Shown here piece by piece: positions 15,088 through 21,764 of a stretch of DNA of 24,591 nt; position 1 is the first letter of the stretch; every line of letters starts with the position of its first letter. The stretch is from a virus. The notes beneath the pieces were generated by a model. The model saw nothing but the letters and a program-made list of their open reading frames with translations, did no database searches and had not been told where the DNA came from. The position numbers and the translations under genes are program-made. The stretch is taken from positions 1-24,591 of the IMG/VR virus record IMGVR_UViG_3300021441_000010, one strand, 5' to 3'.

Positions 15088-15192
15088 GGGTGAACAAATT
15101 GGTCCAGTTGCTGTGGTTGAATTGGGGTGCGGCTCCGACCTTACAGTCTCGGCCGCACCCATCCCCCGTGCGAAGGGAGAACACGTTGACTG

Positions 15193-15870
15193 CTACAAGG
15201 CCGCTTCCAAGTCGCGGCGGCGACCGGAGGGACGATTGCCGCCGTTGCTACCGCGCGGCGCCGTCAAGCTGGCCCCATCGCCTCCCGTGGTTCCGGCCGT
15301 GGCACCGCCATTCCCACCATTGCTGCTACCGTTGCCGGCTTTCTTCGGATCGGTTTCCGGTCCAGTCATGACTGCCGCTTTCAGGTCGGCCGGGAAGTCG
15401 CGCGGCAGCTTGTACTTGGGATAGTCCAACGGGAACACCCCGTTAAAGTAATCCACCCCGGAGAAGGTCTGGCCGCTCGCCTTGCCGGTCAGCTTGTCCT
15501 TGCCTTCCCGACTCGTCACCCGGACTACGTACTCGTTGCCCACGGCCGCCACCGGATCCTTCATCACTTCATCCTGGCCCTCATCGGCGCTGCCGAGCAG
15601 ACCGAGTCGCTTGAAGTAGCGCTGCACTCGCAGTTCCTTGTTCTCCTGCTCGGTCGCGTCTTTGGCGTTGGCCGGGTCGTCGAGCCGATCGAACAGCACC
15701 TTGCCCTCGCAGACCCCGGACAGGATGACGTACTTGAACACCTGCTGGCCATGCTTGGCATGGTCCTCGTAGGTGTCATCCAGGCGGACGTGGTAGTAGC
15801 CATCGGGCGGCTGGTTACCGCGCTCGACGTCCTCAAGCGTCTTGCCACTCATGTTGATGCGAAATTCCAC
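15193..15870 (-). CDS. DUF669-like phage protein, putative ssDNA-binding
   Basis: A 225-residue protein. The beta-rich N-terminal part (GYYHVRLDD, then FKYVILSGVCEGKVLFDRL) and the DPVAAVGNEYVVRVTSREGK segment match the layout of phage DUF669 proteins. These lie next to Sak4/AAA_24-type ATPases and are regarded as ssDNA-binding or annealing accessories. That neighbour is present here, just upstream. The C-terminus is a Gly/Asn/Ser-rich disordered tail of ~40 residues, as in many ssDNA-binding proteins, though it ends basic (RRRDLEAAL), not acidic. The GTG at 15870 has AAAGGAG 8 bases upstream, so it is the likely start. Confidence 0.7.
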   Translation of the reverse strand: MEFRINMSGKTLEDVERGNQPPDGYYHVRLDDTYEDHAKHGQQVFKYVILSGVCEGKVLFDRLDDPANAKDATEQENKELRVQRYFKRLGLLGSADEGQDEVMKDPVAAVGNEYVVRVTSREGKDKLTGKASGQTFSGVDYFNGVFPLDYPKYKLPRDFPADLKAAVMTGPETDPKKAGNGSSNGGNGGATAGTTGGDGASLTAPRGSNGGNRPSGRRRDLEAAL

Positions 15871-15892
15871 CGTCAGTTCTCCTTTGTTAGGT

Positions 15893-16045
15893 CTATCCCT
15901 GGCTCGGCAGGGCGCGGAGCAGTTCCTGAATCTCCTTGCCGGACGCAAGCCAGGTTGGCGGGAAGCCAAACAGCTTGAGGCTCGTTTGCCACACCGCATC
16001 TACTCCGCGAGCCTCCACAATTTTTCGGAGCGGCGCGGGCCACAT
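15893..16045 (-). CDS. Small ORF after the ATPase, possible frameshifted extension
   Basis: A 50-codon frame whose product (…IVEARGVDAVWQTSLKLFGF… ending LLRALPSQG) looks like a real helical domain. The same frame stays open upstream without a start codon for about 150 bases through a Ser-Pro-Ala-rich stretch with GC-rich third positions, overlapping the end of the ATPase gene in another frame. It has no ribosome site, so it may be a separate gene, a remnant, or a +1 frameshifted tail of the ATPase. Confidence 0.35.
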   Translation of the reverse strand: MWPAPLRKIVEARGVDAVWQTSLKLFGFPPTWLASGKEIQELLRALPSQG

Positions 16046-16157
16046 GGATAAATCGGGCGAAGCGTTGGGCGACGGTCGGGGCGACGTTGCGACTGCGGGC
16101 GAAGCGGGCGACTCTTGCCGGGCTGTTGCGCTGGGTGTCGGGGTCGCTGCCTGGTCG

Positions 16158-17561
16158 TCAGCTTTTACTGCCGGCCGTGGCGGGGGTTCCTCCTTTCGTC
16201 GTGTCCTGTTGCCAGGTCATCAGTTCGCTCTGGTGCGTCACCTGGCGGATAAACTCTTCCGCCTGGGCCACCGTCAGACCCTTGGCCGTGGTCAGGCTTT
16301 TGCCGCTGGCATCCTTGTACGGCGCGAGCAGTTTGAGCCACTCCTTCTTGATGAGGTCCTCAATTTCGTTGTCCGAGCGGTTGAGGTCCTCATCGCGGAG
16401 CTGGTTGAAGGAGCGATCGGCCCATTCCTTGTAGGCTTCTTTGAGTTGCTCTATCTGCGCGTCGGTGAGGCGTTGGCCGGCGAGTGCGGGCGGCACCGTG
16501 GCCCCGGCGGGCACCGGTTCGCTCGGTCCGGCCGGCGGCGTGGCAGATGCTGCTGGTTTGCCGTTGGGCACGGGCGCGGCGTGCCCGTTTGTTTCGGCTG
16601 CAGGAGCCGGTACGGCTGCGGCTGCCGGTGCCGGATTAGCATTGCCGCTCTGGCTCCGCTTCCCCTTGGCCTTGGCTTGGGCGTCGAGCCACTTGAGCAG
16701 GTCTCCAGCCTGGTCCTGATCCAGCTTGGCCAGTTCCGTGACGCCATAGCGCTTGGGGAAATCGCGACTGATCCTGTCCACCGTCCAGCCCAGCAGTCCC
16801 AAGAGTTCCGCCACCCGTTCTAGTTGCACGTCACTGATGCGCGGCGACACCGCCGTGGGCGCCACCTGGACGCCAGTCTCCAGCCAGCTGAGGACCGGCT
16901 GCAAAAACTCTTTACCGGGCTTCAAGCAGCTCTTCCCTTCGATGGCCAGACAACGGCTGCCGTAGACGGTGCCGATATGGTTCTGGTCCATGTCCATGAG
17001 CACGTCGAACTCGTAAGGCGTGCTCTCGCGCTGGATGGGCTCCATGCCGATGCGGCGGATGACGTTCTTGCCGCCCTCGCTCTCGACCACGTGCGAGATC
17101 TTGCTGCGGCAGGTGGCGATGAGATGGGCCGGCGATTTGCGGATAACCTGGAACAGCTGGTCGTGGAGCGGCGTCGCCACCTTCCAGCCGAAGAACTGGC
17201 CGTGCTGGTCGGCGATCTGCAAGCAACCGTCCTTGCCGTTCCACTCGTGGGAGAGCGAGTCGATCACGATGACTTCGGCGCCCTGGCGACCGGCTTCCTG
17301 GATGGCCTCGATATAGCTTTCCGGGGAGAAGCTGTCGAGCTTGCAGATATCCCAATCCCACTTGACCCCATCCCACTCTTCACCGTGGTAGAGGTCAGTC
17401 GCGTCGTTCTCGCCCGCCTCGATAACGAAGACCTTGTGGTTGGGGGCCAGTGCGAACGCAAAGCGTAGCGCAGTCTTGGACTTGCCCGACTTCGGTGGCC
17501 CGGAAATCATCATCCGCAGCCGCACCTGGCGTCGGGAGCCTTTCTTGAACACAACGGCCAT
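16158..17561 (-). CDS. Phage AAA_24/Sak4-like ATPase
   Basis: A 467-residue protein with a RecA-like ATPase domain at the N-terminus: Walker A GPPKSGKS at 21-28, an ENDATDLYHG acidic loop, and Walker B VIVIDSLSHEW at 97-107. The length, the lack of other recombinase motifs and the DUF669 neighbour favour the phage AAA_24/Sak4 group, which assists single-strand annealing or recombination. Residues ~300-390 are a Pro/Ala/Gly-rich linker; the end is a helical charged region. The ATG at 17561 follows GTGGAGG at 5-base spacing; an earlier in-frame start is less likely. Mu-type or RecA recombinases are unlikely by sequence. Confidence 0.8.
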   Translation of the reverse strand: MAVVFKKGSRRQVRLRMMISGPPKSGKSKTALRFAFALAPNHKVFVIEAGENDATDLYHGEEWDGVKWDWDICKLDSFSPESYIEAIQEAGRQGAEVIVIDSLSHEWNGKDGCLQIADQHGQFFGWKVATPLHDQLFQVIRKSPAHLIATCRSKISHVVESEGGKNVIRRIGMEPIQRESTPYEFDVLMDMDQNHIGTVYGSRCLAIEGKSCLKPGKEFLQPVLSWLETGVQVAPTAVSPRISDVQLERVAELLGLLGWTVDRISRDFPKRYGVTELAKLDQDQAGDLLKWLDAQAKAKGKRSQSGNANPAPAAAAVPAPAAETNGHAAPVPNGKPAASATPPAGPSEPVPAGATVPPALAGQRLTDAQIEQLKEAYKEWADRSFNQLRDEDLNRSDNEIEDLIKKEWLKLLAPYKDASGKSLTTAKGLTVAQAEEFIRQVTHQSELMTWQQDTTKGGTPATAGSKS

Positions 17562-17606
17562 GAGAACCTCCACAGAAACACAGGGGCGACACACGGGGGA
17601 AAGTAA

Positions 17607-17633
17607 GCAGGGTTAGCAGGGTTAGCAGGGTTA
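17607..17633. repeat. 9-bp tandem repeat GCAGGGTTA, three copies
   Basis: Three exact tandem copies at 17607-17615, 17616-17624 and 17625-17633, with partial copies on either side. They lie between the 17631-17990 gene (whose stop codon overlaps the last copy) and the ATPase start. Confidence 0.85.
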
Positions 17634-17990
17634 GAGGGATAGGACAGCGCCGCACTCAGCAGCCATTGCGTCCCATTGATCCAGGGGCGCCGCGCACAGG
17701 TCCTCGTCACGGCCTGGGCCGGGAATGCCGTCCGACTCCAGCAGAGCTTCCACCGGCAACTCAAACTCGAAAGGTTGCACGTCCAGCCCAGCGTCGAAAT
17801 CGCGGACCGCCTGCGTGGCGGCGGGCGGCAAGTCGATGGCCGAGAGCAGGTCGTAGGCCAGGAGCGCCGCCCGTTGCTCCACCCACCACTTGCGGCCGGT
17901 CGCGGCTTCCAGGGCACGCGCCAGCATGCAGTCCTCGGCGTCCTGACAGGTGCCTTCGCGGATATGCTGCTCGGTTACCGTAATACGCAC
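17631..17990 (-). CDS. Conserved phage protein of unknown function
   Basis: A 119-residue protein starting RITVTEQHIREGTCQDAED followed by CMLARAL. This N-terminal pattern (beta strand, then HI.xG, then Cys/Ala-Leu helix) is one I recognise from a small phage protein family without known function. The rest is mostly acidic and may be disordered. The GTG at 17990 has AAGGAG 5 bases upstream; an ATG at 18032 would add 14 residues with no ribosome site. Confidence 0.6.
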   Translation of the reverse strand: MRITVTEQHIREGTCQDAEDCMLARALEAATGRKWWVEQRAALLAYDLLSAIDLPPAATQAVRDFDAGLDVQPFEFELPVEALLESDGIPGPGRDEDLCAAPLDQWDAMAAECGAVLSL

Positions 17991-18032
17991 GTCTACTCCT
18001 TTGGCTGAATCCTGTCGGTGTCGCACTCGCAC

Positions 18033-18095
18033 TGGAGCCGCCGGGAATCGAACCCGGCACGCGGGAGGTATCAGACCGCGCTCCCAGAAAGCCCC
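18033..18095 (-). tRNA. Degenerate tRNA-like element (no D arm)
   Basis: The minus strand has a perfect T arm (CCGGG-TTCGATT-CCCGG) followed by acceptor strand CGGCTCC and A. The 5' strand GGGGCTT pairs with it in six of seven positions, with two G-U pairs. But the element is only 63 nt and lacks a D arm. The anticodon-like region (CTGATAC, GAT for Ile) has no proper 5-bp stem; only CGCGG/CCGCG pairing with an 11-base loop is possible. No CCA is encoded. It is most likely a tRNA remnant or tRNA-like RNA, not a normal tRNA. Confidence 0.35.
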
Positions 18096-18100
18096 CGGGG

Positions 18101-18130
18101 TTGGTCAGTGTCGGTCAGTGTCGGTCAGTA
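18101..18130. repeat. 10-bp tandem repeat (TCGGTCAGTG type), three units
   Basis: Three consecutive units (TTGGTCAGTG, TCGGTCAGTG, TCGGTCAGTA) differ only at the first unit's second base and the last unit's last base. They join the tRNA-like element to the stop of the CHGC/CGPC gene. Confidence 0.8.
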
Positions 18131-18355
18131 GCTGTATTGCTCCCACGGGTGGAAGCGGCCGGAGTCCAGGTCGGCCATGAGCCGGTCGCGGCGGACTTCG
18201 CAGGGGCCGCAGTACCAGTGTCCGGACGAATCGCGGCGCCAGCCGTCCTGTTGGGCCTCGATCAAGCGGATCGTGGCCGGGCAGCCGTGGCACTGGATGG
18301 TTGCCGTGACGGCGGCAGTTTCTGTGGCCTTTGTGGTTGCCGTGGTGTCATTCAT
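18125..18355 (-). CDS. Small CxxC (zinc-ribbon) protein
   Basis: A 76-residue protein with two CxxC pairs: CHGC at about 22-25 and CGPC at 49-52, separated by a beta-rich stretch (WRRDSSGHWY). This is a zinc-ribbon layout. The N-terminus is a Thr/Ala-rich tail and the C-terminus is acidic/aromatic. It could bind nucleic acid; function unknown. The ATG has a GTGGAGC site upstream. Confidence 0.6.
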   Translation of the reverse strand: MNDTTATTKATETAAVTATIQCHGCPATIRLIEAQQDGWRRDSSGHWYCGPCEVRRDRLMADLDSGRFHPWEQYSY

Positions 18356-18397
18356 CGTCGCTGCTCCACTCGGAAAGAGAGAGTCTGGCCGGGTGTT

Positions 18398-18487
18398 TCA
18401 ATGGGCCTCATCAACCGGTACCCGTCGGCGGTTCTCCCGCCGCACCATGCCCGGCCAGTCTCCCGTGGCCGCAGCCGCAGGGGTCAT
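18398..18487 (-). CDS. Possible small coupled gene (29 codons)
   Basis: An ATG that overlaps the stop of the upstream gene in an ATGA arrangement begins a 29-residue basic peptide (…GDWPGMVRRENRRRVPVDEAH). The overlap suggests translational coupling. Homologues are not known to me; it could be chance. Confidence 0.3.
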   Translation of the reverse strand: MTPAAAATGDWPGMVRRENRRRVPVDEAH

Positions 18488-18753
18488 TTGCGGCTGCTTG
18501 CTTTGGCCTTGTGGTTGCCATTACCGTTCGTTGCCGCAACAGGCGGTCCTGTCGGCTCGTCGTCCAAAAGGGCCGAGTCCTGTTCGGCAGTGAATCCACG
18601 GACTGTGACCGCTACCACTGGAGTCTCGCTGTGACCGCTGTAGCCCAGCGAGGCTCGCGCTGTCTCGTTCGTCTCGGCGGCGGTGTCGGCCAGGCCGTTG
18701 ATAGCCTCGGCCAGGCGGTCCACGGCACGCCACAACTTGCGGAATGGGTTCAC
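18484..18753 (-). CDS. Hypothetical small protein
   Basis: An 89-residue protein with an N-terminal amphipathic helix (FRKLWRAVDRLAEAINGLAD) that could form a coiled coil, and a disordered Asn/Gly/Lys-rich tail. Not recognised. The start is GTG with AAGGAG 7 bases upstream. It lies downstream of csrA in the early operon. Confidence 0.6.
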   Translation of the reverse strand: MNPFRKLWRAVDRLAEAINGLADTAAETNETARASLGYSGHSETPVVAVTVRGFTAEQDSALLDDEPTGPPVAATNGNGNHKAKASSRK

Positions 18754-18805
18754 GAGAAAACTCCTTTTCTAGGGTCTGAGTCAGTCAGCATGGGCAACCG
18801 CTGCC

Positions 18806-19033
18806 TTAACTGCTGACTCCTGAGTCCACGTTGACCTTGGCGGCGGTCTGAGCCGGACTTGGCCGCTCACGACTTCCATCCACCAACTCCTGCCGGAAGA
18901 TCGGAATACTCTTGTCCGCCTGAATCCCAATCCTGACCTTGCCGCGCTCGATCTGCACCACCGTGAGTACCACCTTGGTGGGGCCGTCGCCGATGACAAA
19001 CGACTCGTTCTCCTTGCGTGAAAACACCAGCAT
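18806..19033 (-). CDS. csrA: CsrA-family RNA-binding translational regulator
   Basis: A 75-residue CsrA homologue. The core is recognisable from the start: MLVFSRKENESFVIGDG, then KVRIGIQADKSIPIFRQEL, with the Arg of the RNA-binding edge conserved (R in FRQEL). CsrA dimers bind GGA motifs in mRNA leaders and alter translation or stability. About 15 residues extend past the core. The ATG follows a strong GGAGGG site. It is carried in the early operon of the element, between the C5-methyltransferase remnant and small unknown genes, so it could act on element or host mRNAs. Confidence 0.92.
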   Translation of the reverse strand: MLVFSRKENESFVIGDGPTKVVLTVVQIERGKVRIGIQADKSIPIFRQELVDGSRERPSPAQTAAKVNVDSGVSS

Positions 19034-19073
19034 GGAATTACCCTCCGTGTGAAAGAATCAATGGGTCCGTCTT

Positions 19074-20033
19074 TCAAGCCGGTACTTCTTGCAGCGAAGC
19101 ACCGGGATAATTCGCCGCCACAATCGCCTCTGCTACGTCTGGCGGCACGCTGTTACCGATCCGATGCACCTGGCTGCTGAGTGTTCCAGTTAGCACGTAG
19201 CTTTCCGGGAACCCCTGCGCCCTGGCCAATTCGCGCGGCGTCAGCATGCGCATCCCGATATCGACGATGGCGAAGACTTCACCGTGGATGGTGACTGTGA
19301 CGAGGCCGAAGCGGTCGTTGGCCGGCGCCGTGTGCAACGGCTCATGCAGGCTCTGACCGATCGCGGTACCGTTGTACTTGGTCAAGAAGCTGTACACGAG
19401 CGCCGCGTGGTTGCCCGTGGCCGACACGGCGCCGTCACCGCGATTGAGGTAGGCCAGGTTCGCGACGACCAGGGCGTGCTTCTGACCGTTGACGCAGGTG
19501 CCCAACGGCTTCTTCAGTCCGGGGACGCGCGGCTTCTGGCCGGGGCGTTCGCTGTAACCGGTTTGGATCAGCGTCGGACAGACCAGCAAGTGCTCATTCT
19601 TCGACACGATGGTGGTCAGCGGTTCGCTGGCGCCGTTGCAATGCTTGCCGTTGCTGCCCGTCTGACCGATCCGCGCCAGGAATGCCGTCATCAGGGCGTA
19701 GTCTTTCGAGCCAAGAACCGTAGGTAGCGGAGCGGTGACCCGTTCCGAACCTTTGCCCCAGCGGCCTTCGCCGTGGGCGCAGCGAACCAGCATGGGCGCC
19801 ACCAGTCCGGTCGCATCTCGGCTGGCCGTGATGGTTGCCATCGGCTCGTTGAGGGACTGGCCGCGAAACTCCTTGCCGCCGTGGTTGCAGAGCATCTCGA
19901 TGGCATCGCGGTTGTGGTTGATCGCGATGTGCGGACTGCGGCCCGTTGCTCGCGTGATGCCGTGCGACGCACCACCGCCGCCTGCGAAACTGTCAATGAC
20001 GAGAGGTTGACGAGTCGCCGTCTTGGTTGTCAT
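19074..20033 (-). CDS. C5-cytosine DNA methyltransferase with deleted catalytic core
   Basis: A 319-residue protein with motif I (VIDSFAGGGGASHGI at 12-26) and the ending motifs (LTPRELARAQGFPESY with motif IX/X-like QVHRIGNSVPP). The catalytic motif IV Cys loop, ENV motif VI and motif VIII are all missing. The text jumps from the helix after motif I (AINHNRDAIEMLCNH) into the repeat-bearing target region (GGKEFRGQSLNEP). Five imperfect repeats of the x-P-L/M-x-T type follow (near 62, 100, 136, 180 and 230). The reading frame is intact across the join, so the protein is still made but cannot methylate by the known mechanism. First gene of the early operon. Confidence 0.85.
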   Translation of the reverse strand: MTTKTATRQPLVIDSFAGGGGASHGITRATGRSPHIAINHNRDAIEMLCNHGGKEFRGQSLNEPMATITASRDATGLVAPMLVRCAHGEGRWGKGSERVTAPLPTVLGSKDYALMTAFLARIGQTGSNGKHCNGASEPLTTIVSKNEHLLVCPTLIQTGYSERPGQKPRVPGLKKPLGTCVNGQKHALVVANLAYLNRGDGAVSATGNHAALVYSFLTKYNGTAIGQSLHEPLHTAPANDRFGLVTVTIHGEVFAIVDIGMRMLTPRELARAQGFPESYVLTGTLSSQVHRIGNSVPPDVAEAIVAANYPGASLQEVPA

Positions 20034-20062
20034 GGCTTTATCCAGACTTATTTATACTCAAC

Positions 20063-20101
20063 TACACTTACCACGACATTAATTTACCGACATACACTTA
20101 C
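20063..20101. repeat. Direct repeat TACACTTAC, two copies 30 bp apart
   Basis: Copies at 20063-20071 and 20093-20101. The second falls in the spacer of the leftward early promoter and the first just downstream of the -10, so both could be operator half-sites. Confidence 0.6.
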
Positions 20102-20109
20102 AATGTCAA
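20081..20109 (-). promoter_or_regulatory. Leftward early promoter
   Basis: On the minus strand: -35 TTGACA (perfect, 20109-20104), 17-base spacer, -10 TAAATT (20086-20081). It points to the C5-methyltransferase gene start at 20033 and probably drives the early operon. Confidence 0.55.
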
Positions 20110-20143
20110 CCATAGTTGTTGCACGATCCGTGAGAAAAGCCAA

Positions 20144-20171
20144 TTGACGCATACCAAAACCGTGGTACAAT
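20144..20171 (+). promoter_or_regulatory. Rightward promoter of the RHH regulator
   Basis: -35 TTGACG (20144-20149), 16-base spacer, -10 TACAAT (20166-20171). The predicted start near 20178 lies past a TTG at 20177, supporting the TTG start at 20225. It is divergent from the early promoter. Confidence 0.6.
20152..20167. promoter_or_regulatory. Operator-like inverted repeat TACCA-N6-TGGTA
   Basis: Perfect arms TACCA (20152-20156) and TGGTA (20163-20167) sit between and over the promoter elements, a place where a bound repressor would block transcription. Just downstream lies another inverted repeat, GGTTG-ACG-CAACC (20175-20187), and TTGACGCA occurs twice 33 bp apart. Confidence 0.5.
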
Positions 20172-20224
20172 GACGGTTGACGCAACCCGGCTTGGCATTT
20201 ACTTCTTTTTGGGAGACCGGTACC

Positions 20225-20491
20225 TTGGGCGCAACAGCAACACTGATCGATGTCGACAAGGTTCGCAGCGGAGGGCTGCCGGTGACCAAGAAGCGACCGG
20301 GAGGGACCCCGGAGAACAAACAGGTTTCGTTTCGTCTGCCGACTAGCCTGGTTGATCGCGCGGAAACTACTGCGGGTAAACTCGGGCTGGATTTGAGCAA
20401 CTTTTTCCGCATGATGCTGGTCGAGAACATTGGCACCTATGAAGAGCGTGTTCGCCAGATCGAAAAGAGGCAGAGTCACGAGCAGGGTTAG
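20225..20491 (+). CDS. Ribbon-helix-helix-like putative regulator (only plus-strand gene)
   Basis: An 88-residue protein with a disordered basic N-terminus (VTKKRPGGTPENK) and then QVSFRLPTSLVDRAETTAGK, the beta-strand-helix start of ribbon-helix-helix proteins, followed by LGLDLSNFFRMMLVENIG and a charged tail. The TTG start at 20225 has GGGAG 9 bases upstream. It faces away from the early operon and its own promoter carries an inverted repeat. It is a candidate repressor of the leftward early promoter and of itself. A toxin-antitoxin antitoxin is less likely, as no toxin partner is adjacent. Confidence 0.65.
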   Translation: MGATATLIDVDKVRSGGLPVTKKRPGGTPENKQVSFRLPTSLVDRAETTAGKLGLDLSNFFRMMLVENIGTYEERVRQIEKRQSHEQG

Positions 20492-20514
20492 CACCATTTC
20501 ATTGTCCTCAAAAC

Positions 20515-20584
20515 CAGGCGCCCTTGGCCCTTGTCACGGACGGCACACGCTCTCACGGACGGGTCACTACCCCAGGGGCGCCTG
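20515..20584. terminator. Inverted repeat between convergent genes (possible terminator)
   Basis: The 93-base gap between the convergent genes has arms CAGGCGCCC (20515-20523) and GGGCGCCTG (20576-20584), with a 52-base loop and a direct repeat of TCACGGACGG inside. No T run follows, so the terminator role is only a suggestion from position. Confidence 0.3.
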
Positions 20585-21046
20585 TTAAGTCTCTACCTTG
20601 TCCCGCTCCCGATTGACAATCCATTCCAGGTGCCGCTGCTCCTCCGGGAACTTGCGGTTTAGATGCGGGCACATTCTTCGCTCGATGCGCCGAATCTCAA
20701 TAACCCGCCACCGCAGCGGCCAGCGCCTGAGCCACCAGCCGGGAAACCACCGTTGCCGCAGCGCTTGCCACCAGTCGGCCGGCACGCGCTCGGTTGCGTC
20801 CACGTAGGACGTGTCCTTGCCGAGCACGTAGGACTGCAGCCGGAACACCAGGTTCTGCGCGACCGGATCAAGTGCCACCGTCAGGTTTAGGTGGTTGCGG
20901 AGGCAATCCAGGTGATGGCGGTCCCACCGGTGCGTCACTTCGACGCGAATCTTGTCTACGAGGATCCGTTCCAGCTCAACCATGCTGAGGTCGTGGCGGG
21001 CTGGCCCGAATGGCTCGAAGAAGCGCGGCTGGTTCTGGCTGCTCAT
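20585..21046 (-). CDS. Hypothetical protein
   Basis: A 153-residue basic protein of unknown function. The segment RVPADWWQALRQRWFP, followed by Trp/Arg-rich RWPLRWRVIEIRRIERRMCPH, is characteristic and of a kind I have seen in phage hypothetical proteins, without known role. No transmembrane run long enough to call. The ribosome site is weak; an 8-codon frame just upstream overlaps the start in ATGA fashion. Confidence 0.6.
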   Translation of the reverse strand: MSSQNQPRFFEPFGPARHDLSMVELERILVDKIRVEVTHRWDRHHLDCLRNHLNLTVALDPVAQNLVFRLQSYVLGKDTSYVDATERVPADWWQALRQRWFPGWWLRRWPLRWRVIEIRRIERRMCPHLNRKFPEEQRHLEWIVNRERDKVET

Positions 21047-21072
21047 GCAAGGATGGTCCGTGCGATCATGTC

Positions 21073-21396
21073 TTAGGTTCGACTGGCGGACGCCAGCTTG
21101 CCTTCCGGCCCATAAAACGCCGTTCCGGCAAAGCGCGAGCGTGGCTGCCGCGGCTGGCGCGACCGTGGTGGCGGCAACGTGGCGTTACTTCTGGCGGCCT
21201 TGAACTCGTCCAGGTGCTTGCGTTCGATCACCCATCGCGGCTGGCCGCCCAGGCACGTCGCCACATTGATTGCCTTGAGTGCGCCGGAGCGAATCCAGCC
21301 GTGAATCTTTTCGACGGCACAGCGTAATTCCCTGGCTGCCTCAGGCGGGGTCAGGTTGGTATGGGCCTCATGCTGCTGATAGCGTCGACGTCCCAT
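21073..21396 (-). CDS. Excisionase-like helix-turn-helix protein
   Basis: A 107-residue protein with a MerR-like/excisionase helix-turn-helix: TPPEAARELRCAVEKIHGWI, then SGALKAINV, with a wing-like WVIERKHLDEF. This is the usual small Xis or regulatory protein design. The C-terminal half is Arg/Pro/Ser-rich and likely disordered. An AAGGA site precedes the ATG. Its closeness to the integrase (about 2 kb) fits a role in excision, but it could also be a regulator. Confidence 0.72.
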   Translation of the reverse strand: MGRRRYQQHEAHTNLTPPEAARELRCAVEKIHGWIRSGALKAINVATCLGGQPRWVIERKHLDEFKAARSNATLPPPRSRQPRQPRSRFAGTAFYGPEGKLASASRT

Positions 21397-21416
21397 TGGT
21401 GTGTCCTTATGGCTAG

Positions 21417-21680
21417 CTAGTTATCCGCCGGCACTGGCTTCCCTTCGAGCCAAGCAATGAGCCACGAGCCCTTGTAATGCCGGTTGCCCTTGATGATCTC
21501 CCGGGAACGTAGCCGGCCCTGGTAGCGAGCTTTCCTGAGTTGGTTGAAAGTAAAGAACCTCTTGGCCACCAGGAATTCTTCGGGGTAAAACTCATTGGGC
21601 TCGGGCAGGAACGGCTGCCGCACATGGGGCGGTGCCGTGCTGGGCGCCGGGCCAGTTTCAGGCGTCTGAGTCTGCATCAT
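21417..21680 (-). CDS. Small DNA-binding protein (helix-turn-helix-like)
   Basis: An 87-residue protein. After a Pro-rich N-terminus comes FFTFNQLRKARYQGRLR, then GNRHYKGSWLIAWLEG, a pattern like AlpA/excisionase-type helix-turn-helix with a wing. GGAGGGAG lies 8 bases before the start. A perfect inverted repeat sits in its leader. Confidence 0.55.
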   Translation of the reverse strand: MMQTQTPETGPAPSTAPPHVRQPFLPEPNEFYPEEFLVAKRFFTFNQLRKARYQGRLRSREIIKGNRHYKGSWLIAWLEGKPVPADN

Positions 21681-21696
21681 CGTGAGCCTCCCTCCA

Positions 21697-21714
21697 CTGA
21701 CAACCTGGTGTCAG
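21697..21714. promoter_or_regulatory. Operator-like inverted repeat CTGACA-N6-TGTCAG
   Basis: Perfect 6-bp arms at 21697-21702 and 21709-21714 lie in the leader, between the predicted -10 and the start codon at 21680. The same TGACA-N6-TGTCA plan recurs at 22350-22365. Confidence 0.5.
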
Positions 21715-21732
21715 TTATCTCTGTCCGCGGCG

Positions 21733-21761
21733 ATTCTAACACCGAAAATTTTGGTTGTCCT
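21733..21761 (-). promoter_or_regulatory. Promoter of the 21417-21680 gene
   Basis: Minus strand: -35 AGGACA (21761-21756), 17-base spacer, -10 TAGAAT (21738-21733). An AT-rich stretch fills the spacer. Confidence 0.4.
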
Positions 21762-21764
21762 AGT

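Noticed and set aside
18033-18095. Ordinary tRNA-Ile gene
   Set aside because: Only 63 nt, no D arm and no proper anticodon stem, so I list it only as tRNA-like.
17607-18130. Tandem repeats as a CRISPR array
   Set aside because: The repeat units are 9 and 10 bp with no spacers, and no Cas genes are present.
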